A stretch of DNA of 64,000 nt, taken from NCBI GenBank assembly GCA_000171875.1, contig ABHI01000002.1, positions 868,001 through 932,000 of the forward strand, written 5' to 3'. This document shows positions 34,667 to 44,750 of the stretch, piece by piece. The stretch is from Flavobacteriales bacterium ALC-1. GTDB lineage: Bacteria > Bacteroidota > Bacteroidia > Flavobacteriales > Flavobacteriaceae. Each line of letters begins with the position of its first letter. Position 1 is the first letter of the stretch. The position numbers and the translations under genes are program-made. The notes under the pieces were generated by a model. The model did no database searches and was not told where the DNA came from. It was given only the letters and a program-made list of their open reading frames with translations.

Positions 34667-37051
34667 ATGTTTAAAAATTATTTCAAAATAGCTTGGAGAA
34701 GTCTTGTTAAGAACAAGGTTTATTCGTTTATCAATTTATCAGGATTGACTATTGGAATGACTTGTTTCATATTAATAGCCTTTTACATTCAGTTTGAATT
34801 AAGTTTTGATAAGCATATTGAAAATTCAGATCGCATTTATAGAATTGTACAACAGCAAAAAGGCAATGATTATAGAGGAACTGATTATTTTGCTTTAGCA
34901 CCTTTACCACTAAGTACGTCTATAAAACAAGATTTTCCTGAAGTAGAATCTATTACAAATTTAGATGTTTGGAATACGTTACTTATTAATGATAATGTGT
35001 CTTTCTCTGAAAGAGGGCTATTTACTACAATGTCCTTTTTTGATATTTTTTATACACCAATTTTAGAAGGTGTAGGTAAAGAGGCTTTAAGAGAATCAAA
35101 TACCATCTTACTAACTAAATCATTATCTGAAAAAATATTTGGTGAAGTATCTTCTATTGGGAAAACCGTTTTATATAATGAGGAGATATTGACAGTTAAA
35201 GGTATAATAGCAGATCCGCCAAAAAATCAGCATTTAACCTATAGTTTTATTACTTCACTGAAAAAGAATTTTCAATATAATAGAGACCTTACAGATTGGG
35301 TTAGTAATAACTATTATGGCTATTTAAAACTAAAGGAAGGTCAGGATTATGAAGCATTAGAGCAAAAAATGTCTAGTTATGAAACTATAACGAAACCTGC
35401 CTACAAAGCTCAAGGATTTCAGTTTTACCCTAAATTTTCGTTACAACCAATTGAAGACATTCATTTGTACTCACAAATGAATAGTGAAATTGAAGTAAAT
35501 GGAGATATTAAATATGTTTATTTCTTTGCTCTTTTAGCTCTAATAATACTTTTTTTAGCATCTATTAATTATATGAACTTAGCTACATCTAGGTCAGCAC
35601 ATAGAACTAAAGAAGTAGGTGTCTTCAAAACTTTGGGCGCTGGTAAACGCAATTTAGTTTTTCAGTATTTAAGCGAATCTATATTACTTACCGTATTCAG
35701 TTTTGTAATTGCAATGCTATTGGTGATATTATTACTTCCTGAATTTAATGAATTATTAGGCAAAAATATCCCGTTTGATATATTTGGTAATGCTTGGTTG
35801 TTCGTAGGAATGTTATTTATAGCAATATTAATAGGTTGCTTGTCAGGTTTATATCCAGCCGTGTTCTTATCTAAATTAAATCCTGTTGCAGCACTTAAAG
35901 GAGGTTCTTTTAAAAATCATAAAAGTAAGTCCTTATTAAGAAACTCATTAGTTGTTGGGCAATTTGTAGCCGCTATAGCTTTAATTACAGGCAGTATTAT
36001 TATTTCTCAACAGTTAGGTTTTATACAAGAAAAGAAACTTGGTTTCAATAAGGACCATGTAATGCATGTGTCTTATTTCAATGAAGATATTTATGATAAA
36101 GAAAGTGTAATTAGAAATGAGCTTTTAAATCATCCAAATATAAATAAGGTTTCTATAAGTACACAACTACCAATAAGTGTGACGAGTCAAGGTCCTGTAG
36201 ATACTTGGGAAGGTAACATAAACAAGCAGCAATTATACGTTTATAGAACATATGTTGACTATGAATTTTTAGATCTTTTTGAAATGAAAATGATTGAAGG
36301 TCGTGGTTTTTCTAAAAAAATAACTTCAGATTCAACAGATGCATATATCCTTAATGAAGCAGCACTTAAAAAATTAGGATGGAAAACTGCTGTTGGTAAA
36401 AAGTTTGATCGCGGTACTGTAATTGGAGTTGTTGAAGATTTTCATTTGCAGACTTTCGATTTATCGATAGAGCCACTTTATATTAGAATGCGTAGAGAAA
36501 GTTGGAATATAGATCATGGACAGGTCATATTAAAAGTAAATCTTGATGATATTGAGAATACTAAGAGTTTTATTGAGAAAACAATGAAATCAATTGCTCC
36601 TCTAGATGTATTTGAAGCTAAATTTATGGATGATACCTATCTAAAACTTTATGAAGAAGAGAAGAGATTAGGTAAAGCCTTCAACCTATTTGCATTGTTA
36701 GCTCTATTTATTGCAGGTATGGGTTTGTTTGGTTTGGTTTCATTTCATGTATTTCAACGAACTAAAGAAATAGGTGTTAGAAAAGTGTTAGGTTCAACAG
36801 TATTTGATATTGTTAAGTTGATATCAAAAGAATTCCTCAAGCTTATTCTTGTAGCTTTTTTAGTTGCAACTCCTATAGCTTACTATTTAATGAACAGTTG
36901 GCTGCAAGATTATATCTATAGAATAGAAATAAAGTGGTGGGTTTTTGCTAGTGCAGGTTTTATAGCTGTTATAATAGCATTGATTACTGTTGTTTTACAG
37001 GTTGTAAAAGCTGCAACCACAAATCCAATAAATGCCCTTAAAACAGAATAA
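34667..37051 (+). CDS. FtsX/MacB-like ABC permease 5 (group B)
   Basis: 794 residues. The start FKNYFKIAWRSLVKNKVYSF is close to permeases 1 and 3. The group B marker DIHLYSQMNSEIEVNGDI is present. The first FtsX core has lost the usual Arg: KEVGVFKTLGAGKRN, where most copies have EVGxRK. The second core, RTKEIGVRKVLGSTVFD, is intact. If the motif contacts the ATPase, the first half may couple differently. It ends NPINALKTE and is 22 bp downstream of permease 4. Confidence 0.92.
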   Translation: MFKNYFKIAWRSLVKNKVYSFINLSGLTIGMTCFILIAFYIQFELSFDKHIENSDRIYRIVQQQKGNDYRGTDYFALAPLPLSTSIKQDFPEVESITNLDVWNTLLINDNVSFSERGLFTTMSFFDIFYTPILEGVGKEALRESNTILLTKSLSEKIFGEVSSIGKTVLYNEEILTVKGIIADPPKNQHLTYSFITSLKKNFQYNRDLTDWVSNNYYGYLKLKEGQDYEALEQKMSSYETITKPAYKAQGFQFYPKFSLQPIEDIHLYSQMNSEIEVNGDIKYVYFFALLALIILFLASINYMNLATSRSAHRTKEVGVFKTLGAGKRNLVFQYLSESILLTVFSFVIAMLLVILLLPEFNELLGKNIPFDIFGNAWLFVGMLFIAILIGCLSGLYPAVFLSKLNPVAALKGGSFKNHKSKSLLRNSLVVGQFVAAIALITGSIIISQQLGFIQEKKLGFNKDHVMHVSYFNEDIYDKESVIRNELLNHPNINKVSISTQLPISVTSQGPVDTWEGNINKQQLYVYRTYVDYEFLDLFEMKMIEGRGFSKKITSDSTDAYILNEAALKKLGWKTAVGKKFDRGTVIGVVEDFHLQTFDLSIEPLYIRMRRESWNIDHGQVILKVNLDDIENTKSFIEKTMKSIAPLDVFEAKFMDDTYLKLYEEEKRLGKAFNLFALLALFIAGMGLFGLVSFHVFQRTKEIGVRKVLGSTVFDIVKLISKEFLKLILVAFLVATPIAYYLMNSWLQDYIYRIEIKWWVFASAGFIAVIIALITVVLQVVKAATTNPINALKTE

Positions 37052-37075
37052 CCATCATCAATCAAAAAAATCATC

Positions 37076-39460
37076 ATGTTAAAAAATCATATTAAAATAT
37101 CACTTCGAAATTTGTGGAAGAATAAGTTACTTTCTACGCTTAACCTCTTAGGGTTGAGTATCGGAATAGGTAGTGTGTTAACCTTAATTTTTTCTGTTTA
37201 TGCATACTATAATGCAGATTCTAGTATTGAGGATCAAGAAAATATATACTATCTAAAAACGACAACTAAAGGAGGAGATACCTATTGGGAAACACCATAT
37301 CCATTACTTAAGGAAATTGTTAAGTCTTCACCAGAGGTAATTGCTGGTACTCACATGCAAGGCTGGAGTCAACCTTGGTTAGAATATGATGAATCTGAGT
37401 TTCAGGAAAATACAAATTATGTTGAGCCCGAATTTTTAGAAATTTTCTCATTGCCATTAAAATATGGTAATCGAGACAATGCTCTGGATAAAAAATACTC
37501 AATAGTGCTAACTCATAAAGTTAGTGAAAAAATATTCGGAGAAAAGAACCCGGTTGGTGAAACATTAAGAGTTAATGATAGCCTTAATTTAAATATAACA
37601 GGAGTATTAGAGCCTATAAGCCCCTATTCTGCATTTCGTCTTGGTGTTTTAATGCCAACAGGTTTATTAGAGGATAATCCAGATTTCGCTTCGCGTGCTG
37701 GATGGGCAGACAGTTTTTCAGTCAATTACTTAAGGTTGAGACCTTCAGCAAATATAAAGGAATTGGAAAGTCGTATTGAAGAATTAGTTAAAAATAACTA
37801 TGCAAACCCCAGTATTATAGCTTCAATTAAACTAATGCCTTTTGCAGGTATGAGAACAGATTCAATTCCTGTAGTAGATACAATTATTAGTGGATCTATA
37901 GCTGCATCAGTTTTTGTATTACTCATTGTGCTTATAAATCTTCTTAATTTGAATACATCTACAATGTATCGTCGTACTAAGGATATAGCAGTTCGTAAAA
38001 TATTAGGCGGTAGTAAAAATAATGTAGTTATACAATTTTGTATTGAAAATGGCATCTTAGTTTTTGGATCAATCGTGATTTCTGGACTTCTGTTTCTAGG
38101 CCTTCTACTTCCAAAATTGAATAATATATATGGTGCTGATTTCGGTAAGATTTCTTTTAGCGTAGCAAATGATTATCCTGTTATTCTTTTTGCAATAGTA
38201 TTAGGACTTTTAGTAACATTAGTAGTAGGTATATTGCCTGCTTTACGATTTATTTCTGTGCCTATATCAATTGGGATAAAAGGGAAGTTAGATGCTTTTA
38301 AAAGTAATTATATAGTTCGTAATTCATTTATCATCTTACAATTTTCAATAGCCATTCTTTTCATCTGTGTAGCAATTATCTTAAATAATCAAATTGGTTT
38401 TATGAAAAATGCTCCTTTAGGCTTTAATAAAGAAAATGTTATTGTAGGGAATATTGATTTAGAATTTAAAAATGAAGCATCAGCATCTTCAAAGATTACC
38501 AGCTTATTAGATAAATTAGATTCAAACTCTTACGTAAAAAACTATACGGTTAGTGAAGCTGTTCCATCTGATTATTATTTTAATTATACAGAGTTTTATA
38601 ACCCAGAAACTGATAAGGAAGTACGTACACGATATGCACGTACAGATGATGGATATCTAAAGACACTTGAAATCCCAATAGTAATGGGTAGAGATTTTAA
38701 TCAAAGTATAGATAATGCAGAAGATAGACCAGTAATTATTAATAGAACAGCATTTAAAGCTTTAGGCTGGGAGTCCATTGAAGGAAAGCGATTAAAAGGA
38801 AGGGATTCAGAATCCTTAGGTTATCCTGTAGTTGGTGTTATGGAAGACTTTCATTACCAAGATATGCAAAACGCTGTAGAGCCTTTAATACATTTTTATC
38901 GTAATAGTGATGACTTACCATACCATCGTTTTATCTCAGTTAGAGTAGCAGAAGGACATGAGAAGAGTGTACAAGGAATTATTGCTAGTGAGTTTAATAA
39001 TATAGTTTCTCGAAGGGATTATGAACAAACGTTTTTAACAGATAAAGTTAGTGCCCAATATCGATTAATTGAAGGGATGCTAAAAACAGTAAATGTAGTT
39101 GCTATGTTAACTATTTTTATCTCTTGTTTGGGCATGTTTGGACTTATTTCTTTTATGGCAAAGCGACGTATAAAGGAAATAGGGATAAGGAAAGTCTTAG
39201 GTGCTGGTGTTATGAAGATAATTGTCCTATTATCTAAGGATTATATAATATTAGTTGGTTTGTCTGCAATCATAGCAATTCCTATTGCTTGGTATGTCAT
39301 GAGCGCATGGTTAAGAGACTTTGCTTATAGTATTACGCTTCAGTGGTGGATGTTTGCGCTCAGTGGATTGATTGCCTTACTGATAACATCTTTTACTGTT
39401 GGTATACAAGCATTAAAATCAGCAACTGTTAATCCAACTAAGAGTTTGAAAACAGATTAA
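37076..39460 (+). CDS. FtsX/MacB-like ABC permease 6 (divergent)
   Basis: 794 residues and the most diverged member. The ACINFxNLSTAR motif of the others is replaced by LIVLINLLNLNTSTMYRRTK, followed by DIAVRKILGGSKNN. The first periplasmic domain is unlike either marker group, with MPFAGMRTDSIPVVDTI before the second helix. The second FtsX core is conventional (CLGMFGLISFMAKRRIKEIG, IRKVLGAGVMK), and the end is NPTKSLKTD rather than KTE. No frameshift or stop is seen, so it looks functional. Confidence 0.9.
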   Translation: MLKNHIKISLRNLWKNKLLSTLNLLGLSIGIGSVLTLIFSVYAYYNADSSIEDQENIYYLKTTTKGGDTYWETPYPLLKEIVKSSPEVIAGTHMQGWSQPWLEYDESEFQENTNYVEPEFLEIFSLPLKYGNRDNALDKKYSIVLTHKVSEKIFGEKNPVGETLRVNDSLNLNITGVLEPISPYSAFRLGVLMPTGLLEDNPDFASRAGWADSFSVNYLRLRPSANIKELESRIEELVKNNYANPSIIASIKLMPFAGMRTDSIPVVDTIISGSIAASVFVLLIVLINLLNLNTSTMYRRTKDIAVRKILGGSKNNVVIQFCIENGILVFGSIVISGLLFLGLLLPKLNNIYGADFGKISFSVANDYPVILFAIVLGLLVTLVVGILPALRFISVPISIGIKGKLDAFKSNYIVRNSFIILQFSIAILFICVAIILNNQIGFMKNAPLGFNKENVIVGNIDLEFKNEASASSKITSLLDKLDSNSYVKNYTVSEAVPSDYYFNYTEFYNPETDKEVRTRYARTDDGYLKTLEIPIVMGRDFNQSIDNAEDRPVIINRTAFKALGWESIEGKRLKGRDSESLGYPVVGVMEDFHYQDMQNAVEPLIHFYRNSDDLPYHRFISVRVAEGHEKSVQGIIASEFNNIVSRRDYEQTFLTDKVSAQYRLIEGMLKTVNVVAMLTIFISCLGMFGLISFMAKRRIKEIGIRKVLGAGVMKIIVLLSKDYIILVGLSAIIAIPIAWYVMSAWLRDFAYSITLQWWMFALSGLIALLITSFTVGIQALKSATVNPTKSLKTD

Positions 39461-39486
39461 CCAGTATCAATCAAAATCAAAAAAAC

Positions 39487-41931
39487 ATGATCAAAAATTA
39501 TTTCAAAATAGCATGGAGGAACCTAATGAAGCACAAAGTGTTTTCTCTAATCAATGTTATTGGTCTTACCATAGGTTTGAGTGCATCATTTGTTATTGGG
39601 TTAATGATTTATTACGATTATACTTTTGATAATTTTCATAAAGATGGGGATCGCATTTATAGAGTTGTAACAGATTTTAAATCCCCTGAAGGGGAGTTTT
39701 ATAATTCTGGTGTAACATTAGCACTAAATAAAGCCATTAAAGGTAATTCTAACTTAGAATCTACAAGCGAATTCTACATAGAACGACCAATGAAAGTTGA
39801 GAATAGAACTGCTGATTTAGAATTTAAATTACCAAATTTTGTCATTTATGCAGATCAAGATTATTTTAAAATTTTCGATTATAAGTTTATTGCAGGTGAT
39901 AAAACAAAAACACTTATTGGTCCAAATGAAGTTATATTAACTAAGGAACGTGCAGCCAAATATTTCCCAAGTATATCACCTTCAGAAGTTATTGGTAAAA
40001 ATTTAATATATAATGATTCTATAAATACTAAAGTTACTGGAATTGTTGAGAATTTTGAAGGAAGAACTGATATTCTTTTTCAAGAATTTATATCGCATCC
40101 AACATTACTTCAAACTAGGTTACGTGAAAATATCATTAGAAAAAACTGGAATAATACCAACTCAAATTCTCAATTGTTTGTTAAGCTAAACTCTAATGCT
40201 GATATCACTTCAATTGAATCAATGTTTAGAGATTTAGCTGTAGAACATGCAGATGAAGAAGATGTAAAATATGGAGAACAACGAATATTTCAGTTACAAC
40301 CGTTAAACGATATTCATTTTAATGAAAATTATGGTATCTATGATTGGACCAAAGGTCAGGCAAGTAAATCATTGTTGAAAAACCTAGCTTTAGTGGCTCT
40401 ATTTTTACTGTTGTTAGGTTGTATCAATTTTATAAACCTCAATACAGCTCAAGCAACACAACGCGCAAAAGAAATAGGGATTCGTAAAACTTTAGGAAGC
40501 TCAAGAAAGCAATTAATTGGGCAGTTTATGGGTGAGACATTTTTACTGGTTATAGTATCAGCAGTGTTATCGTTATTGCTTTCAAAATGGTTGATAAATG
40601 TGTTCTCAGATTTTGTGCCAGAAGACTTAAGTTTTGAGTTGTTTAAGTCGCCAATTATTGTGTTTGGTGTTATTATACTATTGGTGTTAGTTACTTTTTT
40701 ATCAGGATTTTATCCAGCAATGGTATTGTCAAAATTTAATACTGTAGCTGTACTAAAGAATCATTTAGGAGTAGGCGATAAAAAAGTAGGTCTTAGAAAG
40801 TTTTTAACGGTGTTTCAATTTACCATTGCTCAAGTATTTATTATTGCTACGCTGTTGGTAGGGAAGCAAATCAATTATTTACTGAATAAAGACATGGGAT
40901 TTAAAACAGAGGCAATCGTTTCGGTTTATAAACCCATTGAAGAGCAAAGTTTAGAAAAGATTGAATTATATGCAGAGAAATTAGTTTCAATTCCTGAAGT
41001 TAAAAAGATTAGTTTAGGAGGTCCACCACCAGCATCACTTAGTAGTAATACTACTGATATGAAACGTATGGTTAATGGTGAAGAAATTTATGGTGATATG
41101 CAATTATTAGCAGGTGATACTAAATTTTTAAGCTTATTTGAAATTGAACTTCTGGCCGGCAGAGTATATAGAAATGATACCATTAAAGAACTTGTTATTA
41201 ATGAAGCAGCAATGAAGTATTTTAGATTTAAATCACCTGAGGATGCTATTGGTAAAACTTTACTTTATGAAGATGAGTACTTACCTATAGTGGGTGTGAT
41301 GGGTGATTTTCATCAACGTTCCTTAAAATCTGATATTGTACCGATGACGCTTCGAGGTGACTGGGTAAGGCACTGGTGGTCATATTTTCAGGCTGCACAT
41401 ATTTCACTAAAAAGCGACTCACCAGAAAACCTAAAAAATAGTCTCGCTAAAATTGAGAATATATATAAAGAAGTATATCCTCAAAGTGATATGAGATTAG
41501 AATTTATTGATGAAACTGTAGAGAAATTTTATAAGAGGGAAAAGAAAATATCTACACTTTTAAATTGGGCTACAGGATTGTCAATACTAATAAGTTGTCT
41601 AGGCTTATTGGGTCTTGTAATATATACAACCAATAGACGTGTAAAGGAGATAGGAGTTCGTAAAGTACTTGGCGCTTCTCTATTACAAATCAATACATTA
41701 CTGTGCAAAGAATTTTTAATTCTTGTTGCTATTGCTTTTATAGTTGCTGCTCCAATTGCTTATTATGGGATTAACAATTGGTTACAAGATTTCTCATATA
41801 AAACGAATATTAGTTTCTGGGTATTTTTAGTTAGTGGCTGCTCCATGATTTTCTTTGCATTACTAGTTATAAGTGTAAAGACGTTACAAGCTGCAAATGC
41901 AAACCCAGTTAATTCGTTACGCTCAGAATAA
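39487..41931 (+). CDS. FtsX/MacB-like ABC permease 7 (group B)
   Basis: 814 residues, the longest copy. It starts IKNYFKIAWRNLMKHKVFSL. The FtsX cores are LGCINFINLNTAQATQRAKE plus IGIRKTLGSSRKQ, and CLGLLGLVIYTTNRRVKEIG plus VRKVLGASLLQ. The marker segment is DIHFNENYGIYDWTKGQ, a looser version of DIHLYS. It ends LQAANANPVNSLRSE. It is the last gene of the first sigma-54 unit; the second 48-bp activator element begins 45 bp after its stop. Confidence 0.92.
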   Translation: MIKNYFKIAWRNLMKHKVFSLINVIGLTIGLSASFVIGLMIYYDYTFDNFHKDGDRIYRVVTDFKSPEGEFYNSGVTLALNKAIKGNSNLESTSEFYIERPMKVENRTADLEFKLPNFVIYADQDYFKIFDYKFIAGDKTKTLIGPNEVILTKERAAKYFPSISPSEVIGKNLIYNDSINTKVTGIVENFEGRTDILFQEFISHPTLLQTRLRENIIRKNWNNTNSNSQLFVKLNSNADITSIESMFRDLAVEHADEEDVKYGEQRIFQLQPLNDIHFNENYGIYDWTKGQASKSLLKNLALVALFLLLLGCINFINLNTAQATQRAKEIGIRKTLGSSRKQLIGQFMGETFLLVIVSAVLSLLLSKWLINVFSDFVPEDLSFELFKSPIIVFGVIILLVLVTFLSGFYPAMVLSKFNTVAVLKNHLGVGDKKVGLRKFLTVFQFTIAQVFIIATLLVGKQINYLLNKDMGFKTEAIVSVYKPIEEQSLEKIELYAEKLVSIPEVKKISLGGPPPASLSSNTTDMKRMVNGEEIYGDMQLLAGDTKFLSLFEIELLAGRVYRNDTIKELVINEAAMKYFRFKSPEDAIGKTLLYEDEYLPIVGVMGDFHQRSLKSDIVPMTLRGDWVRHWWSYFQAAHISLKSDSPENLKNSLAKIENIYKEVYPQSDMRLEFIDETVEKFYKREKKISTLLNWATGLSILISCLGLLGLVIYTTNRRVKEIGVRKVLGASLLQINTLLCKEFLILVAIAFIVAAPIAYYGINNWLQDFSYKTNISFWVFLVSGCSMIFFALLVISVKTLQAANANPVNSLRSE

Positions 41932-41976
41932 TCATTATTAATAATTATGAAGAGCACATTAATTCTCTAAGTTTTA

Positions 41977-42024
41977 AAGTGTGCGATTATGAACAAGAAG
42001 TGTATCAAAATCGTACACTTTTAA
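41977..42024 (+). promoter_or_regulatory. upstream activator element 2 (48-bp dyad)
   Basis: Matches element 3 at 41 of 48 positions and contains the dyad GTGTATCAAAATCGTACAC (42000-42018). The outer arms AAGTGTGCGATT and AATCGTACACTT are inverted with one mismatch. The dyad centre is 88 bp upstream of the predicted start of promoter 2. Confidence 0.85.
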
Positions 42025-42069
42025 TTTTAAAATTAATTTTAAGATATTGATTTTTAAATAGTTATGTGT

Positions 42070-42086
42070 TTGGCATCATCTTCTCT
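42070..42086 (+). promoter_or_regulatory. sigma-54-like promoter 2 (TTGGCA / TTCTCT)
   Basis: TTGGCATCATCTTCTCT has the same -24 box and GG-to-C spacing as promoter 1. The predicted start near 42097 is 34 nt before the permease 8 ATG. Confidence 0.7.
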
Positions 42087-42130
42087 ATGTAATTGATACA
42101 AGTAGTTAACTCAGTCCAAATAAAACAATC

Positions 42131-44563
42131 ATGATTAAAAATTATTTCAAAATAGCTTGGAGAAATCTTTTAAAGAATAAAGGTTTTACTATCATAAATA
42201 TTATTGGATTATCCTTAGGTATAGGTTGTTTTATAATGATTTCTATGTTCGTTATAGATGAATTAAGTTACGATCGGTATCATGAGAAAGCAGATCGTAT
42301 TTATCGTATAAATTCTGATGTGATTTTTGGGGGAACTGAATTGAGTATGGCATTAAGTTCTGATCCTATGGGAGAAACTTTAAAAAGTGACTATCCAGAA
42401 GTTGAAGAGTATGTGAGATTTTATGCCTCTCAAGGATCTAAGCTAATTAAAAAAGGAAATGAATATATTAATGAATCAGCTGTAGCACATGCAGATTCTA
42501 CTTTATTTAAGGTCTTTACACTACCTGCAATAATAGGCGACACAAAAATAGCACTTAACGAACCTAATACAGTGGTTATTACGGAAGCAGCTGCTAATCG
42601 CTATTATGGAAGTCCACAATTAGCAATAGGACAACTGCTAGAAACCGATGATAATGAAAAGACATTGTATAAAGTAACTTCAGTTATTGAGGATATGCCA
42701 AGAAATTCTCAATTTAGTTTTGACTTCTTTTTCTCAATGGATAATGTAGACTATGGTTTTGGAAATTATTTAAGTCACAATTTTCACACTTATGTACTAT
42801 TGAAAGAAGGTGCTGATTATAAGGATTTTAATAATAATTTTACAGAAATTATTGATAAGTACATAGTTCCACAGGCAGCTCAATTTATGCAAATTGAGAG
42901 TATGGATGATTTTGAGGCAGCTGGTAATAAATTAGAATATTCTTTAATGCCACTTACAGATGTGCATTTACATTCTTCTAGATATGCTGAATTAAGTGCT
43001 AATGGCAATATTCAATATGTCTATATTTTTTCTGCGGCAGCATTATTTATTCTATTAATTGCTTGTATTAATTTTATGAATCTTACGACTGCTAGGTCTT
43101 CAGGAAGAGCAAAAGAAGTGGGGATTCGTAAAGTTTTAGGTTCCGAAAAGAAAGCACTTATCGGACAGTTCTTGACAGAGTCAACCTTGATTGCCGTTTT
43201 AGCACTTTTTGTAGGTCTATTGTTTGTATGGTTGTCTTTAGGCTGGTTTAATGGTATTTCAGGAAAAGAAATGCTTTTGAGTTCATTGTTAAGTCCAAAA
43301 TTTCTGATTTTTATTTTTGTCTTACCATTTATCGTAGGCGGATTAGCAGGAATATATCCAGCCTTCTTTTTATCTTCATTTAAACCTATTAAAGTTTTAA
43401 AAGGCAAATTATCAACCGGTAATAAGAAAAATACTTTAAGAAATTTTTTAGTGGTGTTTCAATTTGCAACATCTATTATCTTAATTGTTGGCACCATAGT
43501 CATTTATAAACAACTCAATCATATTCAGAATTCTAATTTAGGCTTTAATAAAGATCAAGTATTAGTGGTCAGTAATAATGGACTGCCGCGTGAAACACGA
43601 CAGTCTTTAAAAAATGAAATTGAGCAACTAACTGAAGTGAAATCAGCTTCCTTTGCAGGTTATTTACCAGTAAGTAGCTCTTCGCGTTCAGATACTACAT
43701 TTTCAACTGAAACCGTTATGACAGAATCCAATGGATTCAATATGCAGTATTGGAACATAGATTACGACTATATTGAAACCATAGGTATGGAAATGAAAAC
43801 TGGCAGAAATTTCTCTCGTGATTTTGGCTCTGATTCAACAGGCATCATCTTAAATGAAACGGCTGTTAAATTAGCTGGATTTATAAACCCTATAGGAAAA
43901 AAACTATATACAGTAGATAGCGATAATAGCACTCAAGCTTTTACGATCGTTGGTGTAGTTAAAAATTTCAATTTCGCATCGCTTCGTGAAAATGTCGGTG
44001 CCTTATGTTTTCAATTAGGAAATAACAGTTGGGAAACCGCATTCCGTTTTAATGCCAAAGATGTTAGTGGTTTATTATCTACAATAGAAAATAAATATAA
44101 AGCTGCTGCTCCTGGAATGCCATTTAAATATGAATTTTTGGATGAAGCGTTTGATAATATGTATAGGCAAGAAAGGCGTGTTGGTAAAGTTGCTCTTGCT
44201 TTTGCATTATTAGCTATAATTATTGCTTGTCTTGGGTTATTTGGACTGGCGACTTACATTGCTGAGCAACGCACTAAAGAAATCGGCATCCGTAAAGTAT
44301 TAGGAGCTTCGGTATCTAATATTGTTAGAATGCTATCTACAGATTTTGTAAAATTAGTTATGCTTGCCTTTATTATAGCGACTCCTATTGCATGGTGGTT
44401 TATGGGTAAATGGTTAGAAGATTTTGCCTTTAGAATTGAACTCAATTGGTGGGTTTTTGCAGTAACAGGAATAGTTGCCTTATTAATTGCTTTAATAACT
44501 CTGAGTTTTCAGGCGATTAGAGCTGCAATAGCTAATCCAGTTGAGAGTTTAAAAACTGAATAA
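42131..44563 (+). CDS. FtsX/MacB-like ABC permease 8 (group B, own promoter)
   Basis: 810 residues. The start IKNYFKIAWRNLLKNKGFTI and the group B marker DVHLHSSRYAELSANGNIQY are present. The FtsX cores are ACINFMNLTTARSSGRAKEV plus GIRKVLGSEKKA, and CLGLFGLATYIAEQRTKEIG plus IRKVLGASVSN. It ends NPVESLKTE. It is the only gene between two copies of the activator/sigma-54 module (elements 2 and 3), so it is either a monocistronic unit or read into the next one. The flanking direct repeats would allow its loss or gain by recombination. Confidence 0.93.
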   Translation: MIKNYFKIAWRNLLKNKGFTIINIIGLSLGIGCFIMISMFVIDELSYDRYHEKADRIYRINSDVIFGGTELSMALSSDPMGETLKSDYPEVEEYVRFYASQGSKLIKKGNEYINESAVAHADSTLFKVFTLPAIIGDTKIALNEPNTVVITEAAANRYYGSPQLAIGQLLETDDNEKTLYKVTSVIEDMPRNSQFSFDFFFSMDNVDYGFGNYLSHNFHTYVLLKEGADYKDFNNNFTEIIDKYIVPQAAQFMQIESMDDFEAAGNKLEYSLMPLTDVHLHSSRYAELSANGNIQYVYIFSAAALFILLIACINFMNLTTARSSGRAKEVGIRKVLGSEKKALIGQFLTESTLIAVLALFVGLLFVWLSLGWFNGISGKEMLLSSLLSPKFLIFIFVLPFIVGGLAGIYPAFFLSSFKPIKVLKGKLSTGNKKNTLRNFLVVFQFATSIILIVGTIVIYKQLNHIQNSNLGFNKDQVLVVSNNGLPRETRQSLKNEIEQLTEVKSASFAGYLPVSSSSRSDTTFSTETVMTESNGFNMQYWNIDYDYIETIGMEMKTGRNFSRDFGSDSTGIILNETAVKLAGFINPIGKKLYTVDSDNSTQAFTIVGVVKNFNFASLRENVGALCFQLGNNSWETAFRFNAKDVSGLLSTIENKYKAAAPGMPFKYEFLDEAFDNMYRQERRVGKVALAFALLAIIIACLGLFGLATYIAEQRTKEIGIRKVLGASVSNIVRMLSTDFVKLVMLAFIIATPIAWWFMGKWLEDFAFRIELNWWVFAVTGIVALLIALITLSFQAIRAAIANPVESLKTE

Positions 44564-44590
44564 TTTATTGCCAAATAATGTATGCTTTTA

Positions 44591-44638
44591 AAGTGTCCGA
44601 TTACGAACAAAAACTGTATCGAAATCGGACACTTTTAT
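44591..44638 (+). promoter_or_regulatory. upstream activator element 3 (48-bp dyad)
   Basis: The best dyad of the three: the outer arms AAGTGTCCGATT and AATCGGACACTT are perfect 12-bp inverted repeats. The inner GTATCGAAATCGGACAC dyad sits at 44614-44632. The centre-to-start distance is again 88 bp. Confidence 0.85.
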
Positions 44639-44683
44639 TTTTAATAATATTTTTAAAACGCTGTTTGTTAGCCATTTAAGTGT

Positions 44684-44700
44684 TTGGCATCATCTTCACT
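44684..44700 (+). promoter_or_regulatory. sigma-54-like promoter 3 (TTGGCA / TTCACT)
   Basis: TTGGCATCATCTTCACT is identical over 17 bp to promoter 1. The predicted start near 44711 is 40 nt before the permease 9 ATG and opens the third transcription unit. Confidence 0.72.
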
Positions 44701-44750
44701 ATATATAGGGTAAGAATAGATAATGTCATCAATCAAAAAGCGAACAACTC

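Noticed and set aside
43021-43407. 128-codon minus-strand frame opposite permease 8 (and similar frames opposite other permeases)
   Set aside because: Such frames recur at homologous positions of the permeases because the FtsX coding sequence leaves the opposite strand open. They have no start context or promoter.
41977-44638. The 48-bp repeats as insertion-sequence ends
   Set aside because: They are direct repeats at promoter positions with fixed spacing to a promoter box. No transposase or target duplication is present.
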